Shown: one piece after another, positions 1-8,778 of the stretch | Position numbering within the stretch: position 1 is the stretch's first letter | How the letters are laid out: the number at the start of each line of letters is the position of its first letter | NCBI GenBank assembly: GCA_036676475.1 | Contig: JAKFCU010000105.1 | Coordinates: 34,809-98,808, forward strand | Length of the DNA: 64,000 nucleotides | Direction of reading: 5' to 3' | From: LC029 sp036676475 | Lineage (GTDB): Bacteria; Bacillota; Bacilli; Aneurinibacillales; RAOX-1 | Notes under the pieces: generated by a model | Database searches by the model: none | What the model was told of the DNA's origin: nothing | What the model saw: the letters and a program-made list of their open reading frames with translations, nothing else | Made by a program: the position numbers and the translations under genes

Positions 1-826
1 CAGCAGGCAGATAACCATTTAACGGGTCATGGGCAGATGTCTGGTCTGTAATCACATCTGGGATAAAGCCCAATTTAATCATTTCTGGTAGAATTTCAGC
101 TGCATTCCCAAGTAACCCAATGGAAAGTGCGCGTCCTTCTTTCTTAGCTTCTTTTGCAAGTGTAATCGCTTCATCTAATGTTTCAACAAGGATGTCTGTA
201 TAACGGGTTTCAATCCGCTTCTCAATTCGTGAGCGGTCAACGTCAATACCGATGACAACCCCGTCACACATCGTAACGGCAAGCGGTTGAGCTCCACCCA
301 TTCCCCCTAAGCCTGCAGTAACAGTGATGGTCCCTTTCAAGCTTCCTCCAAAATGCTGTTTCGCACACTCTGCAAAGGTTTCATATGTTCCTTGGACAAT
401 ACCTTGGCTACCGATATAAATCCAACTACCCGCAGTCATTTGTCCGTACATCATGAGTCCTTTTTTATCAAGCTCATGGAAATGATCCCAGTTAGCCCAT
501 GCAGGAACTATATTTGAATTGGCTAGCAATACACGAGGAGCGTCAGGATGAGACTTAAACACAGCAACAGGTTTTCCTGACTGGACGAGCAGCGTTTCGT
601 CATCTTCTAGGTTTTTTAGTGTAGCGACGATTGCATCAAAGCTTTCCCAATTACGAGCCGCTTTTCCGATCCCTCCGTAAACCACCAATTTCTCAGGCCA
701 TTCTGCCACTTCCGGGTCAAGGTTATTCATAAGCATGCGCAATGCCGCTTCTTGAATCCATCCCTTTGTATTTAATTCCGTACCGCGCGGCGCTCTATAT
801 ACTCTTTTATTTTCTGTAGTTGTCAT
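1..826 (-). CDS. hutU: Urocanate hydratase, 5' half (cut by window edge)
   Basis: Second enzyme of histidine degradation, converting urocanate to imidazolonepropionate with a tightly bound NAD+. The reverse strand reads about 275 residues beginning MTTTENKRVYRAPRGTELN, with recognisable urocanase segments such as VVYGGIGKAARNW, GSWIYIGSQGIVQGTYETFA and the NAD-binding glycine-rich stretch TAGLGGMGGAQPLA. Full-length family members are about 550 residues, so the C-terminal half lies beyond base 1. The ATG at 824-826 has an AAGGAGTG ribosome binding site about 7 bases upstream. The rest of any hut operon would be to the left of the window. Confidence 0.95.
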   Translation of the reverse strand, partial: MTTTENKRVYRAPRGTELNTKGWIQEAALRMLMNNLDPEVAEWPEKLVVYGGIGKAARNWESFDAIVATLKNLEDDETLLVQSGKPVAVFKSHPDAPRVLLANSNIVPAWANWDHFHELDKKGLMMYGQMTAGSWIYIGSQGIVQGTYETFAECAKQHFGGSLKGTITVTAGLGGMGGAQPLAVTMCDGVVIGIDVDRSRIEKRIETRYTDILVETLDEAITLAKEAKKEGRALSIGLLGNAAEILPEMIKLGFIPDVITDQTSAHDPLNGYLPA

Positions 827-892
827 TTTTGTCACTCCTTTAACTTTATCTTATCTTTATTGTATGAAGAAATGGCAAGAGAGAATAGAAGA

Positions 893-909
893 ATGATTTT
901 ATAAATCAT
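893..909. promoter_or_regulatory. Perfect palindrome upstream of hutU
   Basis: ATGATTT-TAT-AAATCAT is a perfect 7-3-7 inverted repeat about 70 bases upstream of the hutU start. It could be an operator for a hut regulator; that is inference from position and symmetry only. Confidence 0.35.
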
Positions 910-1033
910 GAATGATTCAGTATGTTGAAATTGCTTTTTCTTTTTGCTTTTGGAGATTATCTGGATTTTTGTTTTGTATTATGGATTTTTTGGATTAACC
1001 AAGTGTGGGGAAGAATCTAGCTTGGTTTGCGAT

Positions 1034-1061
1034 TTGACAGAATCTATAATTAAGATATTAA
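1034..1061 (+). promoter_or_regulatory. Candidate sigma-A promoter for the amidohydrolase
   Basis: TTGACA at 1034-1039 and TATTAA at 1056-1061 are separated by 16 bases, and the predicted ATG is 30 bases downstream. A TATAAT at 1045-1050 also occurs but is too close to the -35 box to pair with it. Confidence 0.45.
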
Positions 1062-1090
1062 TAAATGTTGAAATGACTAGGAGAAATCAC

Positions 1091-2701
1091 ATGAGTAAAC
1101 TTCTGCTGTTGAACGGGAATATTTATACCTCACCAAACTTCCAAAAGAAAGTTGAAGCGGTCTATATTGAAAATGGCAGAATTGTAGCTCTAGGGGCTAA
1201 TTCCGAACTCAAGTTGCAGTTTTATCGGGCAGATATAGAAACTATTGATTTGGAAGGATCTTCCGTTTACCCAGGTCTAGTCGATAACCATATGCATCTA
1301 CCTGGACATGGAATGAGGCTGAAGATGCTTGATCTATCCACTGCCAAATCCAAGCAGGAAATGTTACATCTGGTTAAACAGCGCTTGGATAGCACTCCCG
1401 AAGGGGAATGGGTGCTTGGGTTCAACTGGAACGAAAATTTATTTGATATCCCACTCATACCTACCATTCAAGAGTTAGATCAGCTTTCGCAAAGACATCC
1501 GATCTTCCTTACCCGCACCTGTACGCATGTTTATATTGCCAATACCACTTCATTTCAAAGAGCAGGAATCCATGAAGGGAGTTCTGATCCTGTTGGTGGA
1601 GCTTACGGCCGGGATGCGAAAGGGCAGCTCAACGGACTCATCTTTGAAAATGCTTCTATTCCTTTTTATGAGGTTCAACCCAAGCCAGATTACGAGGACA
1701 AAAAAGACAATGTTAGACAAGCTATCAAGCATGCTTTAAGTCTAGGATTGACTGCTGCCCATACAGAGGATCTTCGATATTTGGGAGATATGGAAACGCT
1801 GCTTCGCATTTATCGTGAGCTGCAGGAAGAGGGATTATACTTCCGCACGAATCACCTGATCTATTATCCACATCTTTCTGAATTAGATGAATTAGACATG
1901 ACAACCGGAGATGGGGATGAATGGCTTTGCATTGGAGCAGTAAAAATCTTCTCTGATGGATCCATTGGCGGAAGGACAGCCCTGCTAAGTGAACCTTATT
2001 ATGATGCACCGAACACAAAAGGAATGGCCATCCACTCCCAAGAAGAGTTTAATGAAATTACACAGGAGGCGCGAAAACGAAACATGCCGATCGCGGTCCA
2101 TGCGATCGGGGATGGAGGCGCAGAAATTACCATTCGAGCGATGGAAGCTTTTCCTGTACAGCAGGTCAGCCGCTATCGAGATCGATTAATTCATGCCCAA
2201 GTCATCCGCCGCGACCAAATAGAACGACTAAAGAAATTGCAGGCGGTCGTCGATATTCAACCTCGTTTTGTGGCAAGTGATTTCCCTTGGGTCATAGAAA
2301 GAGTTGGGAAAGCCCGTTATGACTGCCTCTATCCATGGAAAACCTTATTGAAATCTGGCATTCCTTGCGGTGGCGGAAGCGATGCACCTATCGAACCACT
2401 TGATCCCTTGCTCGGAATCCATGCTGCTGTAACTCGGAGAAAGCCTGAGGAAAAAAATAATGGATATATAGAGAAGGAAAAATTGAGTATTGCGGAAGCC
2501 GTACGACTCTTTACCTTTGGAAGTGCCCAAACCGCTACAGAGGAAACCGAACGGGGAAGTATTGAGGTAGGCAAGTATGCTGATTTGACTGTTCTTGATA
2601 AGGATCTACTTAAGATAGAACCTGATGATATCCTGAACGCTAAAACAGCCATGACGATTGTTAATGGAATGATGGCTTATCGAAGGTCCTTTCGTAAATA
2701 G
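1091..2701 (+). CDS. YtcJ-like amidohydrolase (Amidohydro_3 family)
   Basis: A metal-dependent hydrolase of the amidohydrolase superfamily, 536 residues, close in layout to B. subtilis YtcJ; physiological substrate unknown. The start of the TIM-barrel carries the HxH metal site (DNHMH, residues about 65-69). Later motifs are KIFSDGSIGGRTALL, a metal-ligand-like AVHAIGD, LIHAQ, and GGGSDAPIEPLDP near the C terminus, followed by the composite domain ending ADLTVLDKD. The open frame extends upstream to 944, but I place the start at the ATG at 1091 because AGGAGA at 1079-1084 precedes it with good spacing and because family homology begins with MSKLLLLNGNIYT. It stands alone between hutU (divergent) and an inverted repeat that may end its transcript. 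Confidence 0.88.
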   Translation: MSKLLLLNGNIYTSPNFQKKVEAVYIENGRIVALGANSELKLQFYRADIETIDLEGSSVYPGLVDNHMHLPGHGMRLKMLDLSTAKSKQEMLHLVKQRLDSTPEGEWVLGFNWNENLFDIPLIPTIQELDQLSQRHPIFLTRTCTHVYIANTTSFQRAGIHEGSSDPVGGAYGRDAKGQLNGLIFENASIPFYEVQPKPDYEDKKDNVRQAIKHALSLGLTAAHTEDLRYLGDMETLLRIYRELQEEGLYFRTNHLIYYPHLSELDELDMTTGDGDEWLCIGAVKIFSDGSIGGRTALLSEPYYDAPNTKGMAIHSQEEFNEITQEARKRNMPIAVHAIGDGGAEITIRAMEAFPVQQVSRYRDRLIHAQVIRRDQIERLKKLQAVVDIQPRFVASDFPWVIERVGKARYDCLYPWKTLLKSGIPCGGGSDAPIEPLDPLLGIHAAVTRRKPEEKNNGYIEKEKLSIAEAVRLFTFGSAQTATEETERGSIEVGKYADLTVLDKDLLKIEPDDILNAKTAMTIVNGMMAYRRSFRK

Positions 2702-2735
2702 CGGTTTTTAAATTTTGGACTGATAAGGTGTTTTA

Positions 2736-2814
2736 ACGGTAAAAAAGTTCCTCTATCTATCCATGTAAGCCCTTATATAGTGCTCACGAGGACTATTAAG
2801 GGAACTTTTTACCG
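2736..2814. repeat. 79-base inverted-repeat element, possible terminator
   Basis: Arms of about 15 bases (CGGTAAAAAAGTTCC on the left and the complementary GGAACTTTTTACCG on the right) enclose about 50 bases. A second small inverted repeat inside (AGTGCTC / GAGGACT) makes a nested stem. It lies 35 bases after the amidohydrolase stop and may terminate it, although the large loop is more like a small repeat element. Confidence 0.5.
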
Positions 2815-2901
2815 CTATTCTAGCCGTTTTTTATTATATTTAGAGGAAGTTTTTACCTTTATTAGGCCTCTGCCCATAGATCAACATAGGTGCTCTCCCT
2901 A

Positions 2902-3546
2902 CTATACCTTGCTTGGTTGTTTCGTTTGTGTGCTTCTCTCTTTATGCTCGAATCTATCCCTTTTCATCTTCCATTCATACTGAGCAATATCTTTCTCGGA
3001 AAGGGCATTTTTCTGTAGGTTTACTTGATCCATAAATCTGATCAACAGCTCTGCCGTATTGATAGCATCATCAATTCCCCTATGCGCCAAACCTGTAGCT
3101 TCAATTTCAGCTAGATCCAGAGCATTTTTTAGCCCCAGCTGGCTTTTGGTATTGGGAGTCAAGATCTTTCCTATTTGCTGCTGAATATCATTGTAATTCA
3201 GGAACCAATCCAGTTTGATCCGATTTCGAATACACTGATTGATAAAATGTACTCTGTCATCTTTCCCCCAAGAACACAAGAAATAATGGTCTCCTAACCA
3301 ATTTGAAAATTGCTCAATAGCGAGGGAGAAGGGAACTGCCCTTTCAACATCTTCTTTCTTCATTTTAATGAATTTCCTTGTACTTTTCGAAACATATCCA
3401 TTTCTAGGCGAGATGTAGATTTGAAATTGGTCCGTAATCTTTCTTGAAGCAAAATCAACCTTACACGCCCCAATTTCCACAATTTCGCTCAATTGTCCTT
3501 TCCTAAAACGTTTGACTAACTCAAGATCAAAAACAACAGCGTTCAA
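2902..3546 (-). CDS. DEDDh-type 3'-5' exonuclease (KapD/DnaQ-like)
   Basis: Predicted 3'-5' exonuclease of the RNase T/DnaQ fold, 214 residues. The first acidic motif FDLE is at residues 6-9 (Asp and Glu metal ligands), a central D lies in GKDDRVHF, and the C-terminal ExoIII motif is HRGIDDA (about residues 157-163), giving the H and last D of DEDDh. The length is near that of B. subtilis KapD, an inhibitor of the KinA pathway to sporulation, but I cannot say it is the same gene. The start codon is TTG at 3544-3546 behind AAAGGATGA. It is divergent from ywbE. Confidence 0.8.
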   Translation of the reverse strand: MNAVVFDLELVKRFRKGQLSEIVEIGACKVDFASRKITDQFQIYISPRNGYVSKSTRKFIKMKKEDVERAVPFSLAIEQFSNWLGDHYFLCSWGKDDRVHFINQCIRNRIKLDWFLNYNDIQQQIGKILTPNTKSQLGLKNALDLAEIEATGLAHRGIDDAINTAELLIRFMDQVNLQKNALSEKDIAQYEWKMKRDRFEHKERSTQTKQPSKV

Positions 3547-3683
3547 ACTAAATCATCCTTTACCGAAGGTTTATATCTATACTCTTCCCATATAAACTAA
3601 AAAATTCAATCGTAATTGCATTTCCTATCCATTTATCGTATTGTTTTCAATTATACTACAGAAATCATTGGAGGAGTGACCAA

Positions 3684-3884
3684 ATGAACGGAGATGTGCG
3701 TTCCGATATTCGACCTGGCCTTGAGGTTGATATCGTTTTAAAGCAAGACCAGCCTACAGGAAAGTTGACACGCGGAATTGTTAAGGATATCCTAACCAAT
3801 TCACCCCGGCATCCTCATGGAATCAAAGTTCGGTTAACCAGCGGTCAAGTAGGTCGTGTGAAGGCCATTATTCAAAAAGGATAG
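3684..3884 (+). CDS. ywbE: YwbE family protein
   Basis: A 66-residue protein with the YwbE signature: RPGLEVDIVLKQDQPTGKLT, the conserved GIVKDILTNSPRHPHGIKVRL, and a final GQVGRVKAI. The family is widespread in Firmicutes and has no firmly established function; the fold is small and beta-rich. It has a GGAGGAG ribosome binding site and its own terminator directly downstream, so it is probably monocistronic. Confidence 0.92.
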   Translation: MNGDVRSDIRPGLEVDIVLKQDQPTGKLTRGIVKDILTNSPRHPHGIKVRLTSGQVGRVKAIIQKG

Positions 3885-3889
3885 CACAA

Positions 3890-3917
3890 AAAAGAAGGGC
3901 ATTCCCTTCTTTTCTAA
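3890..3917 (+). terminator. Rho-independent terminator after ywbE
   Basis: AAAAGAAGGG / CCCTTCTTTT stem with a four-base loop, six bases after the ywbE stop. Confidence 0.8.
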
Positions 3918-3967
3918 ATTACATCTTCAATTTGTGTTGATTTTTCAATTCTCTTTGCTTCTGGATA

Positions 3968-4825
3968 TCACCTTAGCTTTGCCAAATCTTTCACCCATAA
4001 ATTCATGTCTTCCATCTTATCGAAAATATAACAGTTATTAGATAATCTACCTGTATATTCATATCCTAATTGTCGGAATACAGCATTCATCCCAAAAGAG
4101 AGCGCACGAGATAGGGAGTACACACAATAGATATTTTTCTTCATTAATTCCTGTTCTAAAGCCTGAATAAGAATCTTCATAAATCCATGTTTGCGATGTT
4201 CAGGAAGCGTGGCACAGTCCGTCATTTCCGCATTATGATACAGCCCATTTACTTCAGCTGATGCTGCGCTGACAATCTTACCTGCCGATTCTATGACATA
4301 AAATATAGTTCCATCCTTCATTACCTTTTGAATATACTTCTCCTCGTTCATCGGAGTAGGATAGACTTTGAATACTTCTCCATACACCTCCGCAAGGGCT
4401 TTGGCATCTTGTATGGTGGCCATCCGCATATTATAGGAATTAGGCAGCGGTTTATCCATCTTTCCAGGAAGGTCCAGTATTTGCTGTAAAATATGATCCT
4501 CCTCCATCCAATAACGGCTAGTTCGCCTTTCATCAGATAAGTAGAGAGCCATGCTATAGGCATCGTTTCCGTTGAAATATCCTTTAAATATGCCTTCCAA
4601 CATATATCCATGGGATAAGAAGGTTTGCCAATGCTCATGTCTAGCCTTCACAATAATTTTAGTAAAACCTTTTTCTTTGGCCATATCATGAATTTGTTTT
4701 ATTATACAATTCGAATTACCTCGATAATCATCTACCCTTACACGTTCATTGACATAATCGACATAGATATTTGCCGTATACTGTTCTCCATGTTTCAATC
4801 GGTTTTCATAAGGGATCTTCTCCAT
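3968..4825 (-). CDS. ablB: Putative beta-lysine N6-acetyltransferase (YodP/AblB)
   Basis: A GNAT-type acetyltransferase of 285 residues expected to acetylate beta-lysine, the product of lysine 2,3-aminomutase, giving a compatible solute or a catabolic intermediate. The C-terminal GNAT domain (about 130-285) shows the acetyl-CoA loop region CATLPEHRKHGFMKIL and the family-specific SLSRALSFGMNAVFRQLGYEYTGRLSNNC. In B. subtilis yodP lies in the yodT-yodS-yodR-yodQ-yodP-kamA operon; here it keeps the order T-S-R-Q-P, but a NERD gene sits between Q and P and no kamA follows. The start ATG has GAGGAGGAA upstream. A terminator after yodQ means this gene probably uses another promoter. Confidence 0.88.
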   Translation of the reverse strand: MEKIPYENRLKHGEQYTANIYVDYVNERVRVDDYRGNSNCIIKQIHDMAKEKGFTKIIVKARHEHWQTFLSHGYMLEGIFKGYFNGNDAYSMALYLSDERRTSRYWMEEDHILQQILDLPGKMDKPLPNSYNMRMATIQDAKALAEVYGEVFKVYPTPMNEEKYIQKVMKDGTIFYVIESAGKIVSAASAEVNGLYHNAEMTDCATLPEHRKHGFMKILIQALEQELMKKNIYCVYSLSRALSFGMNAVFRQLGYEYTGRLSNNCYIFDKMEDMNLWVKDLAKLR

Positions 4826-4913
4826 GGCTGTTCCTCCTCTGTTTTTATATGGAGATTTTTATTATACCTTATTTTGGAAACTCATTAAGCGAAAAATATT
4901 TTACGGACAGTGA

Positions 4914-5873
4914 TTATGGAGTGTAGATACGGCCTTTATTGTTGCCAGATGGGTTGAGGTTCATGGAATTTAACAGACGGAGAGCTGTAAATCGTGAATC
5001 CAATGAAAGAAGTTGGCAACATTGTTCATTAGTAATACTTCCATTGGGCAGTAGATAATCATTGATAACTTGCTTATGGGCTATTTGAGAGGTGGTACCA
5101 CACGGATTGCATTTCCATTTTGCATAAAGGCGTTTCATGGGGACTTGGGAGCACAAGGGGCATGGCACTCCATTCCTAAGCTCGGAAGGATCGATTTTAT
5201 AGTAATCCCAAATATTGATATCAGGAACATGGTGTTCAGCAAGGAGAAGATCGGATAACTTGCGGAGTTGATAAGCGCTAAGGCTAGGGGAGTTTGGAGA
5301 TTGAGCTAACTCTTCAATTTTATCGGGAATATGTTCGGCATGGAGGATCTTTTCAAAAATATGTTCATTTCCCCGCTTGGTTTCCACAATGGTGCCAGGA
5401 TATCCAATTGCCACTAAATAGTAAATCGGAAATGGCTTCACCATATGGTTGGATAACCATTTCTGAAATTGTTTCAGCTGTCTTTTCACTTGGAGTATAG
5501 GGTCAGGGAATCCTTCCTTTTGATTGTCATACGTTCGAAAGAGTTGCTTGGAGACAGGATCAAAATAGAGATGGCCGTATATATTCTTGGATTCGATAAT
5601 CAGAGCAAACCATGGGGATAGGACGAGATTATCCATTTGAAAAATACGTCCTTCGTGAGAAAGGATTAGATTTTGAAAGATAGAGTAATCTTCTTCAGGG
5701 AGAAAGCTTAGATGATAGTCCACCTCTTGTTCACCTCGAAAACCCGCTCTTCCTTTTCTAATATTTTGCTGGATTTTCTTATACTTTTTGTGATGAGAGG
5801 GAAGTCCTCGAAGTAAGGCTTCTTCTTTATTTAATTTCAGCGGATATTCTCTCTCTTTTTTTACCAAGAGCAT
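4914..5873 (-). CDS. NERD domain protein (nuclease-related) with C-terminal zinc-ribbon-like cysteines
   Basis: A 319-residue protein. Residues about 40-160 match the NERD fold: GFRGEQEVDYHLSFL, then HEGRIFQMDNLVLS and ALIIESKNIYGHLYF, which supply the D...ExK arrangement expected of a PD-(D/E)XK-type nuclease core. Near the C terminus four cysteines in CPLCSQVPMKRL...WKCNPCG look like a zinc ribbon. Role unknown. The ATG at 5873 sits immediately after GGAGGT, which is too close; the in-frame TTG at 5867 is better spaced and may be the true start. It interrupts the yodQ-yodP order. Confidence 0.82.
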   Translation of the reverse strand: MLLVKKEREYPLKLNKEEALLRGLPSHHKKYKKIQQNIRKGRAGFRGEQEVDYHLSFLPEEDYSIFQNLILSHEGRIFQMDNLVLSPWFALIIESKNIYGHLYFDPVSKQLFRTYDNQKEGFPDPILQVKRQLKQFQKWLSNHMVKPFPIYYLVAIGYPGTIVETKRGNEHIFEKILHAEHIPDKIEELAQSPNSPSLSAYQLRKLSDLLLAEHHVPDINIWDYYKIDPSELRNGVPCPLCSQVPMKRLYAKWKCNPCGTTSQIAHKQVINDYLLPNGSITNEQCCQLLSLDSRFTALRLLNSMNLNPSGNNKGRIYTP

Positions 5874-5952
5874 ACCTCCTTTATCGTTATCGACTATATC
5901 ATTTCTTCGTGAATGGGAGAATTCCTTCTACCTACTTTAGATTTTCTGATAT

Positions 5953-6013
5953 ATGAGCGAGATTATAGAATAAATGAGCGAGTTAAACACGGATATGTTG
6001 CAATTATGAGCGA
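5953..6013. repeat. Three ATGAGCGA direct repeats
   Basis: ATGAGCGA occurs at 5953-5960, 5974-5981 and 6006-6013 in the 180-base gap upstream of the NERD gene. Regular short direct repeats of this type can be a decayed repeat family or a protein-binding array; neither can be decided here. Confidence 0.5.
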
Positions 6014-6017
6014 CCTC

Positions 6018-6046
6018 CAAAAAAGAAAGCTTGGCATACGCCAAGC
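6018..6046 (-). terminator. Terminator after yodQ
   Basis: On the reverse strand GCTTGGC-GTAT-GCCAAGC is followed by TTTCTTTTTT, ten bases after the yodQ stop. It separates the yodT-S-R-Q unit from the NERD and ablB genes. Confidence 0.85.
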
Positions 6047-6055
6047 GGTTAAATA

Positions 6056-7312
6056 CTATTCAACCCCACACCATTGAATCAAGGTGTGGGCAATGATTTC
6101 TGCTGATTCAAACACTTTGTCCAGTGCGATATATTCATTCGGGTAATGGGCCATTTCCGTTACTCCTGGTCCAAACACTATGGAAGGGGTTTCTCCTACC
6201 TGAGTTAGTAAACCTCCATCGGTTCCCCACGGAGATGCCTCAATGACCGGATCCTCTCCTGTCACCTGGCGGTACTGGTGAATGAGCAAATTCATCAGCT
6301 CATGCTCCATGTCAATCATGCCAGGCACCCAGCGGGCCCCGAACCATTCTAATTCAGGCGGGTTTTCCACAAACCAAGGATCGATCTCCCCCATTTTCAC
6401 TAGCCAATCCTGCATTTCTTGTTTAGCATGCTCCATCGTTTCCTCAGGTGCGACCCCCATTCTGCCTTCCAGTTTGACATGATCCGGAACGGAGGAAGGC
6501 CAGTTTCCACCTTGAATGACACCTAGATTAATCGGGATTGGAATCGGAGTATTTTGGTAAAGTGGGTCGGTGATACGAGCATTGCGATGAGTTTCCAAAG
6601 CCTGAATATGTTCAATGACCTTTATCGCCTTTTCAATTGCACTAACCCCTTCATAGCGGGTTCCTCCATGAGCAGAGCGTCCTTTTACATGGACCCGAAA
6701 CCACATGGACCCTTGCTGTTTAGGGAAAATACGCATGTTGGTTGGCTCAGGAATTAAGGCAGCATCAGCTTTATACCCTTTTAGTAAAGCAGCTAACGTT
6801 CCCGCCCCGCCACTTTCCTCTTCGACAACGCTTTGGAAAATGACATCTCCTTTCAGCTGGATGCCTAGTTCCTTAATGGCCTGCATAGCCATCAGCAAAG
6901 CAATATTACCGCCTTTCATATCCGTGACGCCGCGACCGTACATTTTTCCATCCTCTATCTTGCCGCTATAAGGATCGTCCTTCCACTGCTGACGGTCTCC
7001 ATCAGGTACAACATCGATATGTCCATTTAAGATAATGGAACGGCCACCACCGGACCCGCGCATGATTCCCACAACATTAGGACTGCCGGTAAAGTCGTTC
7101 CGTGGAGAATAAAAGTACGGGTGCTTTTGCAATTCCTCGCCATTCGGTTCCCACACATCCACTTCCAGTCCCATCTCATGAAGCTTATGCGCCACAATTT
7201 CCTGGGCTCCTGCTTCATTCCCCAGTATACTAGGGGTCTGAACGACCTTTTGCAGAAAGCGCGTACCCATTTCCCAATTTTCAATCATCCACTGATGAAT
7301 GATGTTTTTCAT
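6056..7312 (-). CDS. yodQ: M20 family deacylase (ArgE/DapE type, YodQ-like)
   Basis: A zinc-dependent amidohydrolase of 418 residues. Metal and catalytic motifs are in order: LNGHIDVVPDGD (His ligand and Asp), GRGVTDMKGG (bridging Asp), VEEESGG (catalytic Glu pair), IPEPTNMR, and the C-terminal His in EMAHYPNEYI. In the B. subtilis yod operon YodQ is a predicted N-deacetylase acting with the acetyltransferase and CoA transferase genes. I start at the ATG at 7312, preceded by GGAGGTG; the frame is open to 7336 but that ATG lacks a ribosome binding site. It follows yodR with a short gap. Confidence 0.88.
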   Translation of the reverse strand: MKNIIHQWMIENWEMGTRFLQKVVQTPSILGNEAGAQEIVAHKLHEMGLEVDVWEPNGEELQKHPYFYSPRNDFTGSPNVVGIMRGSGGGRSIILNGHIDVVPDGDRQQWKDDPYSGKIEDGKMYGRGVTDMKGGNIALLMAMQAIKELGIQLKGDVIFQSVVEEESGGAGTLAALLKGYKADAALIPEPTNMRIFPKQQGSMWFRVHVKGRSAHGGTRYEGVSAIEKAIKVIEHIQALETHRNARITDPLYQNTPIPIPINLGVIQGGNWPSSVPDHVKLEGRMGVAPEETMEHAKQEMQDWLVKMGEIDPWFVENPPELEWFGARWVPGMIDMEHELMNLLIHQYRQVTGEDPVIEASPWGTDGGLLTQVGETPSIVFGPGVTEMAHYPNEYIALDKVFESAEIIAHTLIQWCGVE

Positions 7313-7345
7313 AAGCACCTCCACCTTTACATGCACTCGTTCTAA

Positions 7346-8008
7346 CTATTCAATGCTAGTCACGATATTTAGAATTTTGAGATTAGCATCTGTATGAGCC
7401 ATCACTTCTTCAACCGTATAAGGGGCCATTACTTCACGAAGAATCAAGCCTACTTCCGTAAGCTCCATGACCGCCATTTCTGTGATAATTAAATTGACAC
7501 AAGCCTTCGCCGTTAGTGGAAGCGTACATTCCTTTAATATTTTAGACTCCCCATTTTTACTCACATGGTTCATCAGGACAATCACCTTTTTGGCTTTCTG
7601 AGCTAGCTCCATGGCTCCACCCATTCCTGGGACTCTTTTTCCAGGAACAATCCAATTGGATAAATCCCCCTTTTCACTAACCTCCAAGGCACCCAAAATC
7701 GTAATATCCAAGTAGCCTCGTCGGATCAATCCAAAAGCGATCGCACTGTCAAAGTAAGATGCTCCTGGAACAATAGTGACCGGAAATCCTCCTGCATTGC
7801 ATAGGGCGGGATCTTCTTGCCCTGCTTCAGGACTTGACCCTGTTCCCAAAATCCCGTTTTCTGCGTGAAACATGACTTGAATATCATTTGGAAGATGATT
7901 CGCCACGAGAGTAGGAATGCCAATTCCCAGATTGACAATCATGCCGTCTTTAATCTCTTGGGCTGCTCTTTTAGCAATACGATTTCGAACATCTACTCCC
8001 ATACCCAT
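7346..8008 (-). CDS. yodR: 3-oxoacid CoA-transferase, subunit B (YodR-like)
   Basis: Beta subunit of a class I CoA transferase, about 220 residues. It shows LGIGIPTLVANHLP and HAENGILGTGSSPE, whose Glu in ENG is the expected active-site residue that forms the acyl-CoA thioester, and GGAMELAQKAKKVIVLMNH. The first in-frame codon is TTG at 8014; the ATG at 8008 has GGGGG ten bases upstream and is preferred. It overlaps the 3' end of yodS by about 16 bases, as expected for translationally coupled subunits. Confidence 0.9.
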   Translation of the reverse strand: MGMGVDVRNRIAKRAAQEIKDGMIVNLGIGIPTLVANHLPNDIQVMFHAENGILGTGSSPEAGQEDPALCNAGGFPVTIVPGASYFDSAIAFGLIRRGYLDITILGALEVSEKGDLSNWIVPGKRVPGMGGAMELAQKAKKVIVLMNHVSKNGESKILKECTLPLTAKACVNLIITEMAVMELTEVGLILREVMAPYTVEEVMAHTDANLKILNIVTSIE

Positions 8009-8694
8009 TTCCAATTAACCCCCTGGCTTTGTATGACCATATCCACATAGATTCCTGGCGTAATAATACATTCCGGATCTAATTCCCCCACCTGAACGAT
8101 CTCTTCTACTTCAGCAATCGTATACCTGCCTGCCATCGCGACGAGAGGATTGAAGTTTCGGGCACTCTTGTCATACACCAAATTTCCGTAGGAATCCGCC
8201 TTCTTGGCATAAATGATGCTTATTTCAGCCGTCAAAGCGGTTTCCACTAGATATTCCTTTCCATCAATCCAAATTTTTTCTTTTCCCTCTTCAGCAATCG
8301 TTCCGATTCCAATATCAACAAAGATTCCGCCTAAGCCTACTCCACCGGCACGGATTCGTTCAGCAAGTGTGCCTTGCGGGGAAAATTCAACTTCGAGCTT
8401 TCCCTCGGTCATCAAACGCCCTGCATTCGGATTAGAGCCAATATGAGAAGCAATAATCTTTTTTGCGCTTTCCGCTGTGACTAGTCTTCCGATTCCTATA
8501 TGGGGAAAACCCGTGTCATTCCCGATCAAAGTTAAATCCTTCACCCCTTTATCCAGAATGCCTTGGATTAGGGTCGGCGGATTACCTACCCCACCAAATC
8601 CGCCAAACATCAAGGTACTGCCATCATGGATATGTTGAAGAGCATCCTCTATGGAGGCCACTTTACTTCGTTTTTGATTAGTCAACGTGTTCAT
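7993..8694 (-). CDS. yodS: 3-oxoacid CoA-transferase, subunit A (YodS-like)
   Basis: Alpha subunit of a class I CoA transferase, 233 residues, containing the glycine-rich FGGFGGVGNPPTLI near residue 35 and the family segments IGRLVTAESAKKIIASHIGSN and EFSPQGTLAERIRAGGVGLGG. It works with the overlapping yodR product, activating an acyl substrate that in the lysine route is derived from 3,5-diaminohexanoate breakdown. The ATG at 8694 is preceded by GGGGGAG. It lies 85 bases downstream of yodT. Confidence 0.9.
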   Translation of the reverse strand: MNTLTNQKRSKVASIEDALQHIHDGSTLMFGGFGGVGNPPTLIQGILDKGVKDLTLIGNDTGFPHIGIGRLVTAESAKKIIASHIGSNPNAGRLMTEGKLEVEFSPQGTLAERIRAGGVGLGGIFVDIGIGTIAEEGKEKIWIDGKEYLVETALTAEISIIYAKKADSYGNLVYDKSARNFNPLVAMAGRYTIAEVEEIVQVGELDPECIITPGIYVDMVIQSQGVNWKWVWE

Positions 8695-8778
8695 CCGTCT
8701 CCCCCTTCATCTCTTCGCATTCCTACAAAGTCAATTCTCACTTCCTGCTAGAATGCACCTGTTGTGCCCGTCAGGGCC

